Shown piece by piece: positions 25,786-34,096 of a stretch of 64,000 nucleotides of DNA. Numbering within the stretch: the stretch's first letter is position 1; the number at the start of each line of letters is the position of its first letter. This DNA comes from Clostridium neonatale (GTDB lineage Bacteria > Bacillota > Clostridia > Clostridiales > Clostridiaceae): contig NZ_LN890328.1 of the NCBI RefSeq assembly GCF_001458595.1, positions 1 to 64,000 on the forward strand, written 5' to 3'. The position numbers and the translations under genes were made by a program. The notes below the pieces were generated by a model that was not told the origin of the DNA, searched no databases, and saw nothing but the letters and a program-made list of their open reading frames with translations.

Positions 25786-25972
25786 AAAATTCTAATGGCA
25801 GAGGCTGCACCCAAAAATGTTTGCTCCATAAAGCAAGTTTCTGGACAAACAATTTTGGAACAACCTCTACCAAAGAATTTAAAAGCTGAAATTTCCAATA
25901 CAATGCTACGCATATTCATATATTGAATTTCTTTGTTTTTCCATAAAATCATAGATACCAAATATATTTATT
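25786..25972. repeat. Palindromic repeat copy C, right part
   Basis: This is the continuation of the repeat interrupted by IS110: inner stem GGCAGAGGCTG (25797) and CAACCTCTACC (25861), core CCAAAAATGTTTGCTCC, then the outer arm GCATATTCATATATTGAATT. Compared with copy A the two stem differences give C-A mismatches on the plus strand but G-U pairs on the minus strand. Confidence 0.9.
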
Positions 25973-25990
25973 GTAGCTTTTATAAGTGCA

Positions 25991-26115
25991 TATTCTTAAG
26001 CAGAGAACCTAAATCTTGCATTTTGTGTGAATTTGTACACAAGCATATAATGTTTGGTGAGGCACGAACTTAACAATATAGAAACAGCTTCATCTAATGA
26101 TGAGGCTGTTTCTAT
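25991..26115 (-). ncRNA. Structured RNA candidate, copy 2
   Basis: On the minus strand this shows a strong hairpin (ATAGAAACAGCCTCATC / GATGAAGCTGTTTCTAT, 26115-26077), then AAGTTCGTGCCTCACCAA, a variable stretch, AATTCACA, CAAGATTTAGG (with GCAAG before it) and TCTCTGCTTAAGAATA. The same blocks in the same order occur on the plus strand at 60258-60333. No terminator follows here; repeat copy C begins 19 bases on, so this copy may be truncated. Confidence 0.6.
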
Positions 26116-26203
26116 AAAATGTATATTAGTAGGTGTTTGCTGATATTTATAAATTAATACCTTTTAAAAAATTATAAAATATTAACCTTTATATCTATAT
26201 AAT

Positions 26204-26288
26204 TATGTTTTAAATAAATGTTGTTATTTATCTTATACCTCAGAAATATTTATTAATATTTTTAATAACAACATTTTATTAAAACATC
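26204..26288. mobile_element. MITE related to the IS1595-like element
   Basis: This 85-base element has 23-base terminal inverted repeats, TATGTTTT-AA ... ATGTTGTTA and its complement, which match the ends of the element at 49451-50527 with only two or three differences. There is no coding capacity. The flanks CTATATAA and CTATATAT could be an imperfect 8-base target duplication. Confidence 0.75.
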
Positions 26289-26344
26289 TATATATGTATT
26301 AAAAAATATATTTATTTTAGAGAAATAGTTATAAATACTATTAA

Positions 26345-26600
26345 TTTAGATGAAACAAAGAAATAAAGCTCTTATGTGATGCTCGCTTGCTACAAAAATG
26401 AAGCTAAGAATTCAAACATGCAGACTTGCATCCAAAAATGTTTGCTCCAATGTAAAATTAGACAAACAATTCTGGAACAAGTCTACATGAAGAATTCTAA
26501 AGCTTCATTTTTTTATGCAAGACACCGCACACATAAGAGCTTTATTTCGGTTATTCACCCTAAACTCAGTATGTCCGATATTTATGTTGTGCCACATATA
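26345..26600. repeat. Long palindromic intergenic repeat, copy D
   Basis: An imperfect palindrome: AAATAAAGCTCTTATGTG pairs with CACATAAGAGCTTTATTT, ATGAAGCT with AGCTTCAT, GAATTC with GAATTC, and CATGCAGACTTG with CAAGTCTACATG. It shares the core CCAAAAATGTTTGCTCC / GACAAACAATTCTGG with copies A and C, although the stems are different in sequence. Its right flank CGGTTATT...TTATGTTGTGC matches partial copy B. Small open frames here are by-products of the palindrome. Confidence 0.85.
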
Positions 26601-26624
26601 ATTTGTTTCTTAAGTTGATGTAAG

Positions 26625-28379
26625 TTATTCTGCTACATCTATAAATTTAAATTCTTTAACATTGAATAATCCCTTATCTGTAATCTTTAAGTCTGGAATT
26701 ACAGGCAATGATAAAAATGAAAGTGTCAAAAACAAATTAAAATCAAGATTAGACGTAACCTTATTAAGTGCCTTATCAAGATTTTCTATGTCTTTTATAG
26801 CTTCTATATAATTTTTGTTAGTCATAAGGCCAGCTATTTCAAGTGAAATTGAAGCTAAAACAGTTTCCTTCTGAACTATAACTATTCCACCTTGCATTTT
26901 TTCTAATTCATTAGCGGCAAAAATCATATCTTTATCATTAGTACCAGCGATTATTAAATTATGCGAATCGTGGGCTATTGTAGTTGCTACAGCTCCACTA
27001 TTTAGTTTAAGCCCTTTTAATATACCTAATCCGATATTTCCGGTGTTTTTGTGTCTTTCAATTACGGCTATTTTTAATAAATCTTTATTTACACATTGTT
27101 TAAATAAAATATGATTTTTATATTTTTCTTTTATATCATCTGTAATATCAATTTTTAGATGATTTGTTTCCAATTTATTTGGTATTATCTCCATAACATT
27201 AAGAATAGACTTATTTGTTATATCTATATTAAAACTATCTTCTTTAAGAGTTGGCAAATGTATAGAATTTTTAATATTAAAGTCTGATGAATTTTCCTTG
27301 CAAACTGAATCTAGAAGTTTACCATCACTAACTACCAGTTTTCCGTTCTTATAGACTTTATTAATTTTAAAGTTATCTAAATCATCTAATATAATGAAAT
27401 CAGCTACATATCCAGGGGCTATAGCGCCTTTATTGTTTAATTTATATAAAACTGATGGATTGAGTGTAGCCATTTGAATTGCTGTTTCAGGTTTTAAACC
27501 TTGTTTTATGCATTTAACAATTGATGAATTTATTGAACTATTTCTAAGCATGTCATCAATATGCTTATCATCAGTACAAAGGCAGAAACGAGTACTGTTA
27601 TTTTCCTTTACCGCTGGAAGAAGATCGTTTAAGTTTTTAGCCGCAGTACCTTCACGAATTAGTACATACATTCCGCGCCTTACTTTTTCAAGAGCTTCTT
27701 TAGCACTTATACATTCATGATCTGTTGAAATATTTGCAGTTCTATATGTATTAGTCATCATACTTGAAAGACCAGCACCATGTCCATCAATAACTTTAGA
27801 ATTTCCAATACAGTCATAAAGCTTATCTATCATAGAATCATGGCAGTTTACAACAGCTGGGAAATTCATAACCTCAGCAAGACCAAGGATTCTATCACTT
27901 TTATAGTATTTTTTTAAATCTCTAGCTTCTAAAGTTGCACCAGAGTTTTCAAAATCTGTTCCAGGTACACATGATGGAAGCATAAAGTACATATCAAATG
28001 GAATATCATTAGATGAATTTATCATAAAATCTATGCCTTCTGTTCCCAGAACATTAGCAATTTCATGTGGATCTGCAACTACGGAGGTTATACCGTTTAT
28101 TAGGGCTGCTTTATAATATTCAGATGGAGTAACTAAGCTGGACTCTATATGACAATGAGCATCCATTAATCCAGAACAAATGAATTTTCCTGTACCATCT
28201 ATTACTTCAGTGCCTTCATAATCACCAATTCCTACGATGAAGCCATCTTTAATTCCTACTGTATCAGTAAATTTATCTTTATTAAATACATCTATAATTG
28301 TTATGTTTTTTATTACTAAATCGCATTTTATAGCTTTTGTAGAAGCTTTAATTGTATTTATAAATAATTCTTTTTTCAA
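26625..28379 (-). CDS. ade: Adenine deaminase
   Basis: This amidohydrolase converts adenine to hypoxanthine and ammonia in purine salvage. The 584 residues are typical for Ade. Metal and active-site motifs are DAHCHIESSL, VADPHEIANV, GHGAGLS, STDHECIS and CTDDKHIDDM. The start is most likely the TTG at 28379 (TTGAAAAAAGAA), because AAGGAGAT lies six bases before it. A GTG six codons upstream overlaps that site and is less likely. The gene stands alone between a palindromic repeat and gpmA. Confidence 0.95.
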   Translation of the reverse strand: MKKELFINTIKASTKAIKCDLVIKNITIIDVFNKDKFTDTVGIKDGFIVGIGDYEGTEVIDGTGKFICSGLMDAHCHIESSLVTPSEYYKAALINGITSVVADPHEIANVLGTEGIDFMINSSNDIPFDMYFMLPSCVPGTDFENSGATLEARDLKKYYKSDRILGLAEVMNFPAVVNCHDSMIDKLYDCIGNSKVIDGHGAGLSSMMTNTYRTANISTDHECISAKEALEKVRRGMYVLIREGTAAKNLNDLLPAVKENNSTRFCLCTDDKHIDDMLRNSSINSSIVKCIKQGLKPETAIQMATLNPSVLYKLNNKGAIAPGYVADFIILDDLDNFKINKVYKNGKLVVSDGKLLDSVCKENSSDFNIKNSIHLPTLKEDSFNIDITNKSILNVMEIIPNKLETNHLKIDITDDIKEKYKNHILFKQCVNKDLLKIAVIERHKNTGNIGLGILKGLKLNSGAVATTIAHDSHNLIIAGTNDKDMIFAANELEKMQGGIVIVQKETVLASISLEIAGLMTNKNYIEAIKDIENLDKALNKVTSNLDFNLFLTLSFLSLPVIPDLKITDKGLFNVKEFKFIDVAE

Positions 28380-28627
28380 AATCTCATCTCCTTGCACTAA
28401 TATATTATTGTTATTTTTAGATTACGATTTTAATTAAATTATATCTATTATAAAAGTCATCTATATAAATTGCAATAATAGAATTTCTTTAAAATATAAA
28501 ATTTTTAAATAACATTATTTTAAGAAAAATATAGAAATAATTAAGATAAGCTATAATTAAACTTTATAATATTAAGAATATATAACATGAAAACAATAAA
28601 TAATATTCTATAGGAAGGAGTGATTTT

Positions 28628-29362
28628 ATGAAAAAAATTGTTTTTATAAGACATGGACAAAGTGAATGGAATTTAGAAAATAGATTTACAGGATGGACAG
28701 ATGTAGAGTTATCTGAAAATGGACTGATTGAAGCTAGGAAGGCAGGAAGAATTTTAAAGGAAAATAATTTTTCTTTTGATGTAGCTTATTCATCGGTTCT
28801 TAAAAGGTCAATAAGGACTTTATGGATAGTTCTCCATGAAATGGACTTAATGTATATACCAGTTCATAAGTGCTGGAAATTTAATGAAAGACATTATGGA
28901 GCACTTCAAGGGCTTAATAAAGAAGAAACAGCTAAAAAGTATGGTGATGAACAAGTTCATATATGGAGAAGATCAATTAACACTTCACCACCAGCATTAA
29001 CTGAAGATGATCCAAGATATGCAGGAAAAGAAGAAAAGTATAAAGAATTAAAGAAGGAAAAAATACCATTAACAGAAAACCTCGAAGATACTAAAAGAAG
29101 AGTACTTGAGGAATGGGAAGAAGTTATAGTTCCAAAGTTAAAAGAAAATAAAAATATTATAATATCTGCACATGGTAACACTTTAAGAGCGTTAGTATGG
29201 CATTTAGATAAACTAGATAGTGATGGAGTAGTTAACTTAAACATACCAACAGGCACACCACTTGTTTATGAACTTGATGATGATTTGAATCTAATAAGAC
29301 ATTATTATTTATCATTAGATGGTGTCATGCCAGATTATACCGTACCAAAATATATTTTATAA
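28628..29362 (+). CDS. gpmA: 2,3-bisphosphoglycerate-dependent phosphoglycerate mutase
   Basis: This glycolytic enzyme interconverts 3- and 2-phosphoglycerate. The 244-residue histidine-phosphatase fold has the phospho-His in IRHGQSEWN (about residue 8), the substrate loop [13 protein letters not shown], and the second His in [10 protein letters not shown]. Its length and its C-terminal loop are those of GpmA, not of smaller phosphatases. GGAAGGAG precedes the ATG. It is monocistronic with its own terminator. Confidence 0.95.
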   Translation: MKKIVFIRHGQSEWNLENRFTGWTDVELSENGLIEARKAGRILKENNFSFDVAYSSVLKRSIRTLWIVLHEMDLMYIPVHKCWKFNERHYGALQGLNKEETAKKYGDEQVHIWRRSINTSPPALTEDDPRYAGKEEKYKELKKEKIPLTENLEDTKRRVLEEWEEVIVPKLKENKNIIISAHGNTLRALVWHLDKLDSDGVVNLNIPTGTPLVYELDDDLNLIRHYYLSLDGVMPDYTVPKYIL

Positions 29363-29366
29363 AAGA

Positions 29367-29408
29367 AAAATACAACTTATTTCTATACAATAATAAGTTG
29401 TATTTTCA
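29367..29408. terminator. Bidirectional terminator
   Basis: Stem AAAATACAACTTATT / AATAAGTTGTATTTT serves gpmA and overlaps the end of the convergent deoR-like gene. Confidence 0.85.
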
Positions 29409-30162
29409 TTTCTTTAATTCTAGCTTTCCATTCATCACTTACTCCGCTATCAGTAATAATAGTAGTAAATGTATTTAAGTCAGCAAAGTAAGCAGATTTT
29501 ACAATTCCAAATTTTTCAGAATCAACTAAAAGAATTTTTTCAACTGAAGAAGATAATATTGCATTCTTAGTTAGTACTTCATAATTATTTGAACATGTAA
29601 CACCTAAAGTTTCGTGGACACCAGCTGCTGAAACAAATGCTTTTGTTGCTCTTGTCTTTCTTATTAAATCTATACCTTCAGGGCTTTCAAACATCTGCGT
29701 ATTTGGATGAAAATATCCTCCAGAAAATATTAAGTTAATATTTTTTTTATTACTTAGTGCATTTAGAATATTAGTATTATAGATAAGAGCAGTAATTGAT
29801 ATATCAGAAGATATGTTTTCTGCTAATTTTTCAGTTGTTGTTCCAGTATCTATTATTATTATGTCATTATCAGTAACAAGCTTGGCACCAGATATTCCAA
29901 TTTTAATTTTTTCATTTTCATGCTTTATGGTTTCATTTTCAATTTCATAAAAAGACTCAAGTCTATCTATATTATTTGATGGATTGTAAATTGTTGCACC
30001 ATAAACATTGTTAACTATATTATTTGATTTTAATATTTTAAGGTCGCGCCTTATGGTCATTTCTGAGACATTTAACATAGATGCTAATTCTTTTACGGTA
30101 GCACCATTTTTTTCTTTTAAAATCTCTATAATCTTATTTGTTCTATTTAGTTTTTTATTCAT
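29383..30162 (-). CDS. DeoR-family repressor
   Basis: This is a 259-residue regulator with an N-terminal DeoR HTH (GATVKELASMLNVSEMTIRRDLKIL) and a C-terminal sugar-phosphate sensor domain (DTGTTTEKLAEN, SGGYFHPNTQMFE, KAFVSAAGVHETLGVT). AAGGATGAG precedes the ATG. It is divergent from deoC and pdp and very likely represses them, with deoxyribose phosphate as probable inducer; the effector is inferred from context. Confidence 0.92.
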   Translation of the reverse strand: MNKKLNRTNKIIEILKEKNGATVKELASMLNVSEMTIRRDLKILKSNNIVNNVYGATIYNPSNNIDRLESFYEIENETIKHENEKIKIGISGAKLVTDNDIIIIDTGTTTEKLAENISSDISITALIYNTNILNALSNKKNINLIFSGGYFHPNTQMFESPEGIDLIRKTRATKAFVSAAGVHETLGVTCSNNYEVLTKNAILSSSVEKILLVDSEKFGIVKSAYFADLNTFTTIITDSGVSDEWKARIKEMKIQLIIV

Positions 30163-30233
30163 AAATACTCATCCTTATTTACTATATTTATGTTATTATT
30201 AAAGATTATTTTACATAATAGTATGAGTTAATT

Positions 30234-30352
30234 TTAACATTTTGTGTTTAGAATTCAACATTTATTTAAAATAAATATCTTTTTAAACATTAATATTTAT
30301 ATAAAAAGCATCAATATGTATATAAAATGTTTGAACTTTAACATTTTATGTT
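30234..30352. promoter_or_regulatory. Candidate DeoR operator cluster
   Basis: The element AACATT(T) recurs in both orientations across the deoR-deoC gap: AACATTTTGTGTTT (30237), CAACATTTATTT, AAACATTAAT, AAAATGTTTGAAC (30325) and TTAACATTTTATGTTGA (30339). Repeated spaced half-sites fit binding by a multimeric DeoR protein. Confidence 0.5.
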
Positions 30353-30379
30353 GACATTAAAACACTTGAAGAATATCAT
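30351..30379 (+). promoter_or_regulatory. Sigma-A promoter of deoC
   Basis: TTGACA (30351-30356), 17-base spacer, TATCAT (30374-30379). The last AACATT/ATGTTGA half-sites overlap the -35 box, as expected for repression. Confidence 0.75.
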
Positions 30380-30475
30380 ATAGATATAAATTATATGCAT
30401 AGTATAAAACTCTAGTTAAAGCAAGATAATAAGTGCATATATTATAAATTAATAATTAAGAAGTGAGGAAAATAA

Positions 30476-31138
30476 ATGAATACTGCAGAAATTTTAAAAC
30501 ATGTAGATCATACTTTATTAAAACCAGTAGCAACTTGGGAAGACATTCAAGTAATTTGCGATGAAGCAATTGAGTATAAGACAGCATCAGTATGTATACC
30601 AGCATGCTATATAACTCGTATACATGAAAAATACCCAGAACTTAATATTTGTACTGTAGTAGGATTCCCTTTAGGATATTCATCAACTGAGGGAAAGGTA
30701 GCTGAAACTAAAAAAGCTATTGAAGATGGAGCAAATGAAATTGACATGGTTATAAACATAACTGATGTTAAAAATAAATTATATGATAAGGTAACAGAAG
30801 AAATTAAAGCATTAAAAGAAGCTTGTGGTGATAAAATATTAAAGGTTATAATTGAAACTTGTTATTTAACAGAAGAAGAAAAAATAGCAATGTGCAAATG
30901 CGTTACAGATGCAGGTGCAGATTATATTAAGACATCTACTGGATTTGGAACAGGCGGAGCAACTCTTGAAGATGTGAAATTATTCAAGAAGCATATTGGA
31001 CCAAATGTAAAGATCAAGGCAGCTGGCGGAGTAAGCACTGTTGAAGATCTTGAGATGTTTATAAATGAAGGCTGTGACAGAATCGGAACTAGTAGAGCTG
31101 TAGGTCTTTTAAAAGGTGAAGAAACACAAGGATATTAA
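30476..31138 (+). CDS. deoC: Deoxyribose-phosphate aldolase
   Basis: This class I aldolase splits 2-deoxyribose 5-phosphate into glyceraldehyde 3-phosphate and acetaldehyde. The 220-residue TIM barrel has the Schiff-base lysine in YIKTSTGFGTGG, EIDMVINI near the substrate site and the proton-relay lysine in KIKAAGGV. AAGTGAGG precedes the ATG. With the phosphorylase downstream it forms the deoxynucleoside catabolic operon. Confidence 0.97.
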   Translation: MNTAEILKHVDHTLLKPVATWEDIQVICDEAIEYKTASVCIPACYITRIHEKYPELNICTVVGFPLGYSSTEGKVAETKKAIEDGANEIDMVINITDVKNKLYDKVTEEIKALKEACGDKILKVIIETCYLTEEEKIAMCKCVTDAGADYIKTSTGFGTGGATLEDVKLFKKHIGPNVKIKAAGGVSTVEDLEMFINEGCDRIGTSRAVGLLKGEETQGY

Positions 31139-31337
31139 TCAATTCAAAATTCACAGTTCAAAATTCACAATTAATTGCATTTTAGAAATCGAAGCAGGTA
31201 AATTAGTATGAAGCTCTAAGGAGAATGTTTAAGTAACAAAATGTGAAAATTACTTTAACTTTTCATTAGATGGTCTATAAAATTTTTATATTCCATAAAA
31301 ATTTATTATTGAAATTTGATCTGTTAATTATAAATTA

Positions 31338-31446
31338 TGCATTAAATTGTAAATTATAAATTGAGTTGTGAATTGCACATTAAATTGTGAGTTATAAATT
31401 GAATTGTGAATTGCATATTAAACTGTGAATTATGAATTGTGAATTG
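31338..31446 (+). repeat. 38-base tandem repeat between deoC and pdp
   Basis: About three copies of a unit built from CATTAAATTGTRARTTATAA and ATTGARTTGTGAATTG run up to the ribosome site of the next gene. The third copy is shortened. An inverted version (AATTCACAGTTCAAAATTCA) lies just after deoC at 31145, so the spacer RNA can fold back on itself. The remainder of 31139-31462 holds no gene. Confidence 0.75.
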
Positions 31447-31462
31447 AAAAGGGGTTGGTTAT

Positions 31463-32764
31463 ATGCATTTTGTAGATATAATAAATAAGAAAAAAGATAA
31501 AAAAGCATTAACTCATGAAGAAATACAATTTTGGATTGATGGTGTTGTAAGCGGATCAATACCAGACTATCAAACAAGTTCCCTTCTTATGGCAATAGTT
31601 TTAAATGGAATGAATGAAGATGAAACTGCATATTTAGCTAAAGCAATGATGAACAGCGGTGATGTGATAGATTTAACATCAATTCCAGGAATCAAGGCAG
31701 ATAAACATTCAACAGGCGGAGTTGGAGATAAAACTTCTATGGCACTTGGACCAATGGTTGCAGCATGTGGACTTAAGGTTGCTAAAATGTCAGGAAGAGG
31801 CCTTGGCCATACAGGAGGAACTTTAGATAAGTTAGAATCTATAGAAGGATTTAATTGTTTCTTATCAGAAGAACAATTTAAAAAGCAGGTTGAAGAGGTT
31901 GGAATAGCTATAATTGGTCAAACAGGAGATTTAGTTCCTGCTGATAAAAAATTATATGCTCTTAGAGATGTTACAGGAACAGTAAATTCTATACCACTAA
32001 TAGCTTCATCTATTATGTCTAAAAAATTAGCATCTGGATCAGATACTATACTTTTAGATGTTAAGTATGGTGAAGGTGCATTTATGCATAATGTTGAAGA
32101 TGCAACAGAACTTGCAAATGAAATGATAAAAATAGGTAATAATCTAGGAAGAAATACAATGGCTATGATAACTGATATGAATCAGCCACTTGGAAATGCT
32201 ATTGGTAATTCTTTAGAAATAATAGAAGCAATTGAAACATTAAAAGGTAATGGACCTAAAGATTTTACAGAGCTTTGTATGCAGGCTGGAGAAATAATGC
32301 TTATTCAGGGTAAAATTACACAAACTAAGGAAGAAGCAAGAAAAATGCTTATGGATGCAGTAAACTCAGGCAGAGCTTTTGAAAAATTTAAAGAAATGGT
32401 TAAAGCACAAGGCGGTAATACAGCTATGCTTGATGACACTTCCTTATTACCTAAGTCTAAATTTATTACAGAAATAAAAGCAGAAAGAGAAGGTAATGTA
32501 GAAGTACTTCATTCAGAAAAATTAGGAATACTTGCAATGCATCTTGGTGCAGGAAGAGCAACTAAAGAAGATTTAATAAATCATGGAGTGGGATTAAAAA
32601 TCAACTGTAAAAGAGGAGATAAGATAAATATAGGGGATACTATATGCTATGTTTATCATGATGAGGATTTAAAAGAAGAGTGGATAAAAGAATTACATGA
32701 AGCTTTTGTAATTACTAATGAAGATGTAAAGGTGAATCCTTTAATTGAAAAAATTTTAAAATAG
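31463..32764 (+). CDS. pdp: Pyrimidine-nucleoside phosphorylase
   Basis: This enzyme phosphorolyses thymidine, deoxyuridine or uridine to the base and (deoxy)ribose 1-phosphate. The 433-residue homodimeric fold shows the signature KHSTGGVGDKTSMALGP, SGRGLGHTGGTLDKLE and GDLVPADKKLYALRD, and the C-terminal PYNP domain is complete. AAGGGG precedes the ATG. Its product feeds deoC after isomerisation by a phosphopentomutase that is not in this window. Confidence 0.96.
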   Translation: MHFVDIINKKKDKKALTHEEIQFWIDGVVSGSIPDYQTSSLLMAIVLNGMNEDETAYLAKAMMNSGDVIDLTSIPGIKADKHSTGGVGDKTSMALGPMVAACGLKVAKMSGRGLGHTGGTLDKLESIEGFNCFLSEEQFKKQVEEVGIAIIGQTGDLVPADKKLYALRDVTGTVNSIPLIASSIMSKKLASGSDTILLDVKYGEGAFMHNVEDATELANEMIKIGNNLGRNTMAMITDMNQPLGNAIGNSLEIIEAIETLKGNGPKDFTELCMQAGEIMLIQGKITQTKEEARKMLMDAVNSGRAFEKFKEMVKAQGGNTAMLDDTSLLPKSKFITEIKAEREGNVEVLHSEKLGILAMHLGAGRATKEDLINHGVGLKINCKRGDKINIGDTICYVYHDEDLKEEWIKELHEAFVITNEDVKVNPLIEKILK

Positions 32765-32798
32765 ATATCTCATTAACTAATATTATTAATATATAATT

Positions 32799-32847
32799 TA
32801 TAAAAGAAGCAAAAGTGTTTTAAACCAACACTTTTGCTTCTTTTATA
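32799..32847 (+). terminator. Terminator of the deoC-pdp operon
   Basis: A perfect stem of about 20 bp (AAAAGAAGCAAAAGTGTT / AACACTTTTGCTTCTTTT), T-rich on both sides. Confidence 0.9.
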
Positions 32848-32901
32848 TTTAAGTAAATATCTAAACTACAAGAATAATATAAAACTACTATATTCATAAA
32901 A

Positions 32902-33441
32902 TTAACTGTTTACAACGGCTAAAAGAGTTTTAGGATCAGTTACTATTGTTACTTCTTTTGGAAAGTCAATATCTTCAACCAATATTTTATCTTCAAACTT
33001 CAAGTTAGCTACATTAACTTCAATTGATTCAGGGATTTGTTCAACATCACCTTGGAAATCTATAAAAGGATTAAAAGTTTCTAGAAGCAATTTTCTGGAT
33101 TCTAGATTTGATTGCCCAATAAATTTTACAGGAATTCTCATTTTTATTACTTCATTTGGTTTAACATATTGTAAATCTATGTGTAATGGTTCTTGACGAT
33201 GATTTCCTTGAATTTCTTTAACTACACAATTCATGTTTTTACCATCTAAATCAATTTGGATGATAGATCCACTATTATTTTCACGGACCATTTTTTTAAA
33301 TTCTGCATTAGATATTTTTATTGAGATTGTATTATCAAGGAATTCTCCATAAATTATCCCAGGAATTTGGCCAGTTTTTCTAAGTTTATTTGTATTTTCT
33401 TTTATATTTCTTTCGTATACCTTAAATGCTACATTTGACAT
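32902..33441 (-). CDS. ctc: 50S ribosomal protein L25 / general stress protein Ctc
   Basis: This 5S-rRNA-binding ribosomal protein is of the long Ctc/TL5 form, 179 residues. The N-terminal L25 domain (KLRKTGQIPGIIYGE, QGNHRQEPLHIDLQYV) is followed by the C-terminal beta domain (ESIEVNVANLKFEDKILVEDI). The start is the ATG at 33441 (MSNVAFKVYERN), eight bases after GAGG; an ATG six codons earlier overlaps that site. A long structured leader precedes it. Confidence 0.93.
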   Translation of the reverse strand: MSNVAFKVYERNIKENTNKLRKTGQIPGIIYGEFLDNTISIKISNAEFKKMVRENNSGSIIQIDLDGKNMNCVVKEIQGNHRQEPLHIDLQYVKPNEVIKMRIPVKFIGQSNLESRKLLLETFNPFIDFQGDVEQIPESIEVNVANLKFEDKILVEDIDFPKEVTIVTDPKTLLAVVNS

Positions 33442-33476
33442 AATAAATACCTCTTTCATTAATTTTATAGTTTTGC

Positions 33477-33600
33477 TATTTTATTAAGCCCTATATATGC
33501 TAAGGTCTACCCATATGAGATACCTAACTAACGACAATAGAGCTTAAATTAAAAGCTCCACATATGCATCAGCCTCCTTAATTCTTATTGTTACTTAAGT
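33477..33600 (-). promoter_or_regulatory. Leader of ctc with a short upstream ORF
   Basis: On the minus strand AAGGAGG is followed by a six-codon frame, Met-His-Met-Trp-Ser-Phe-stop (33569-33549), which overlaps the hairpin GGAGCTTTTAATTTAAGCTC. Then come AGGTATCTCATATGGGTAGACCT and other pairable stretches (AGGTATCT, GGTAGACCT). The strong ribosome site before so short a frame suggests a translated leader. The remaining 33601-34020 holds no feature I can name. Confidence 0.4.
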
Positions 33601-34035
33601 ATAAGTGATAAATTATTTAAAAGCAAAAGAGAAAATTATCAGTTTAATAATAAAATGGTTATTTTATATGGAAGCCTTAAATAAAGAATGGTTAAATTAT
33701 AATAAGTTAATAAAAAATAATATATATTATTAAACTATGAAATATATACAAAATTTTACTGTAGCTTAGTGAGCTTTTTAATATGACATATATTGAAAAT
33801 AGATAAATTATAATGGAAAATTCAATAGTACTAAGAGCATATAACCAAAGAACTGATTTTTTGATTTTAATTTTTATATATAGGTTTTAACAAAATATTT
33901 ATCCCGAAGTTGTTTTGGTGAGAAGATATTTTTCTAAAGTCTTTTTTTTATATTTTTCAACTCAAATGTTACTACAAGTAAATATGGATATATTAAACTT
34001 TGTAATTTTTTACTAAAGTATAAGCAGATATGTTA

Positions 34036-34044
34036 TGGTATAAT
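34036..34044 (+). promoter_or_regulatory. Extended -10 promoter of the moxR operon
   Basis: TGGTATAAT (TG-N-TATAAT) lies 53 bases before the moxR start. The -35 region is poor. Confidence 0.55.
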
Positions 34045-34096
34045 ATTGAATATATAGGAAATATCTCAAATTGTATAGTTTTAAGGGGATGGAAAT

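Noticed and set aside
26077-26115. Terminator of an unseen gene
   Set aside because: The strong hairpin has no gene before it on the plus strand; on the minus strand it aligns as the 5' hairpin of the structured RNA copy.
24133-26600. CRISPR array
   Set aside because: The repeats are few, palindromic, long and unevenly spaced, with no cas genes.
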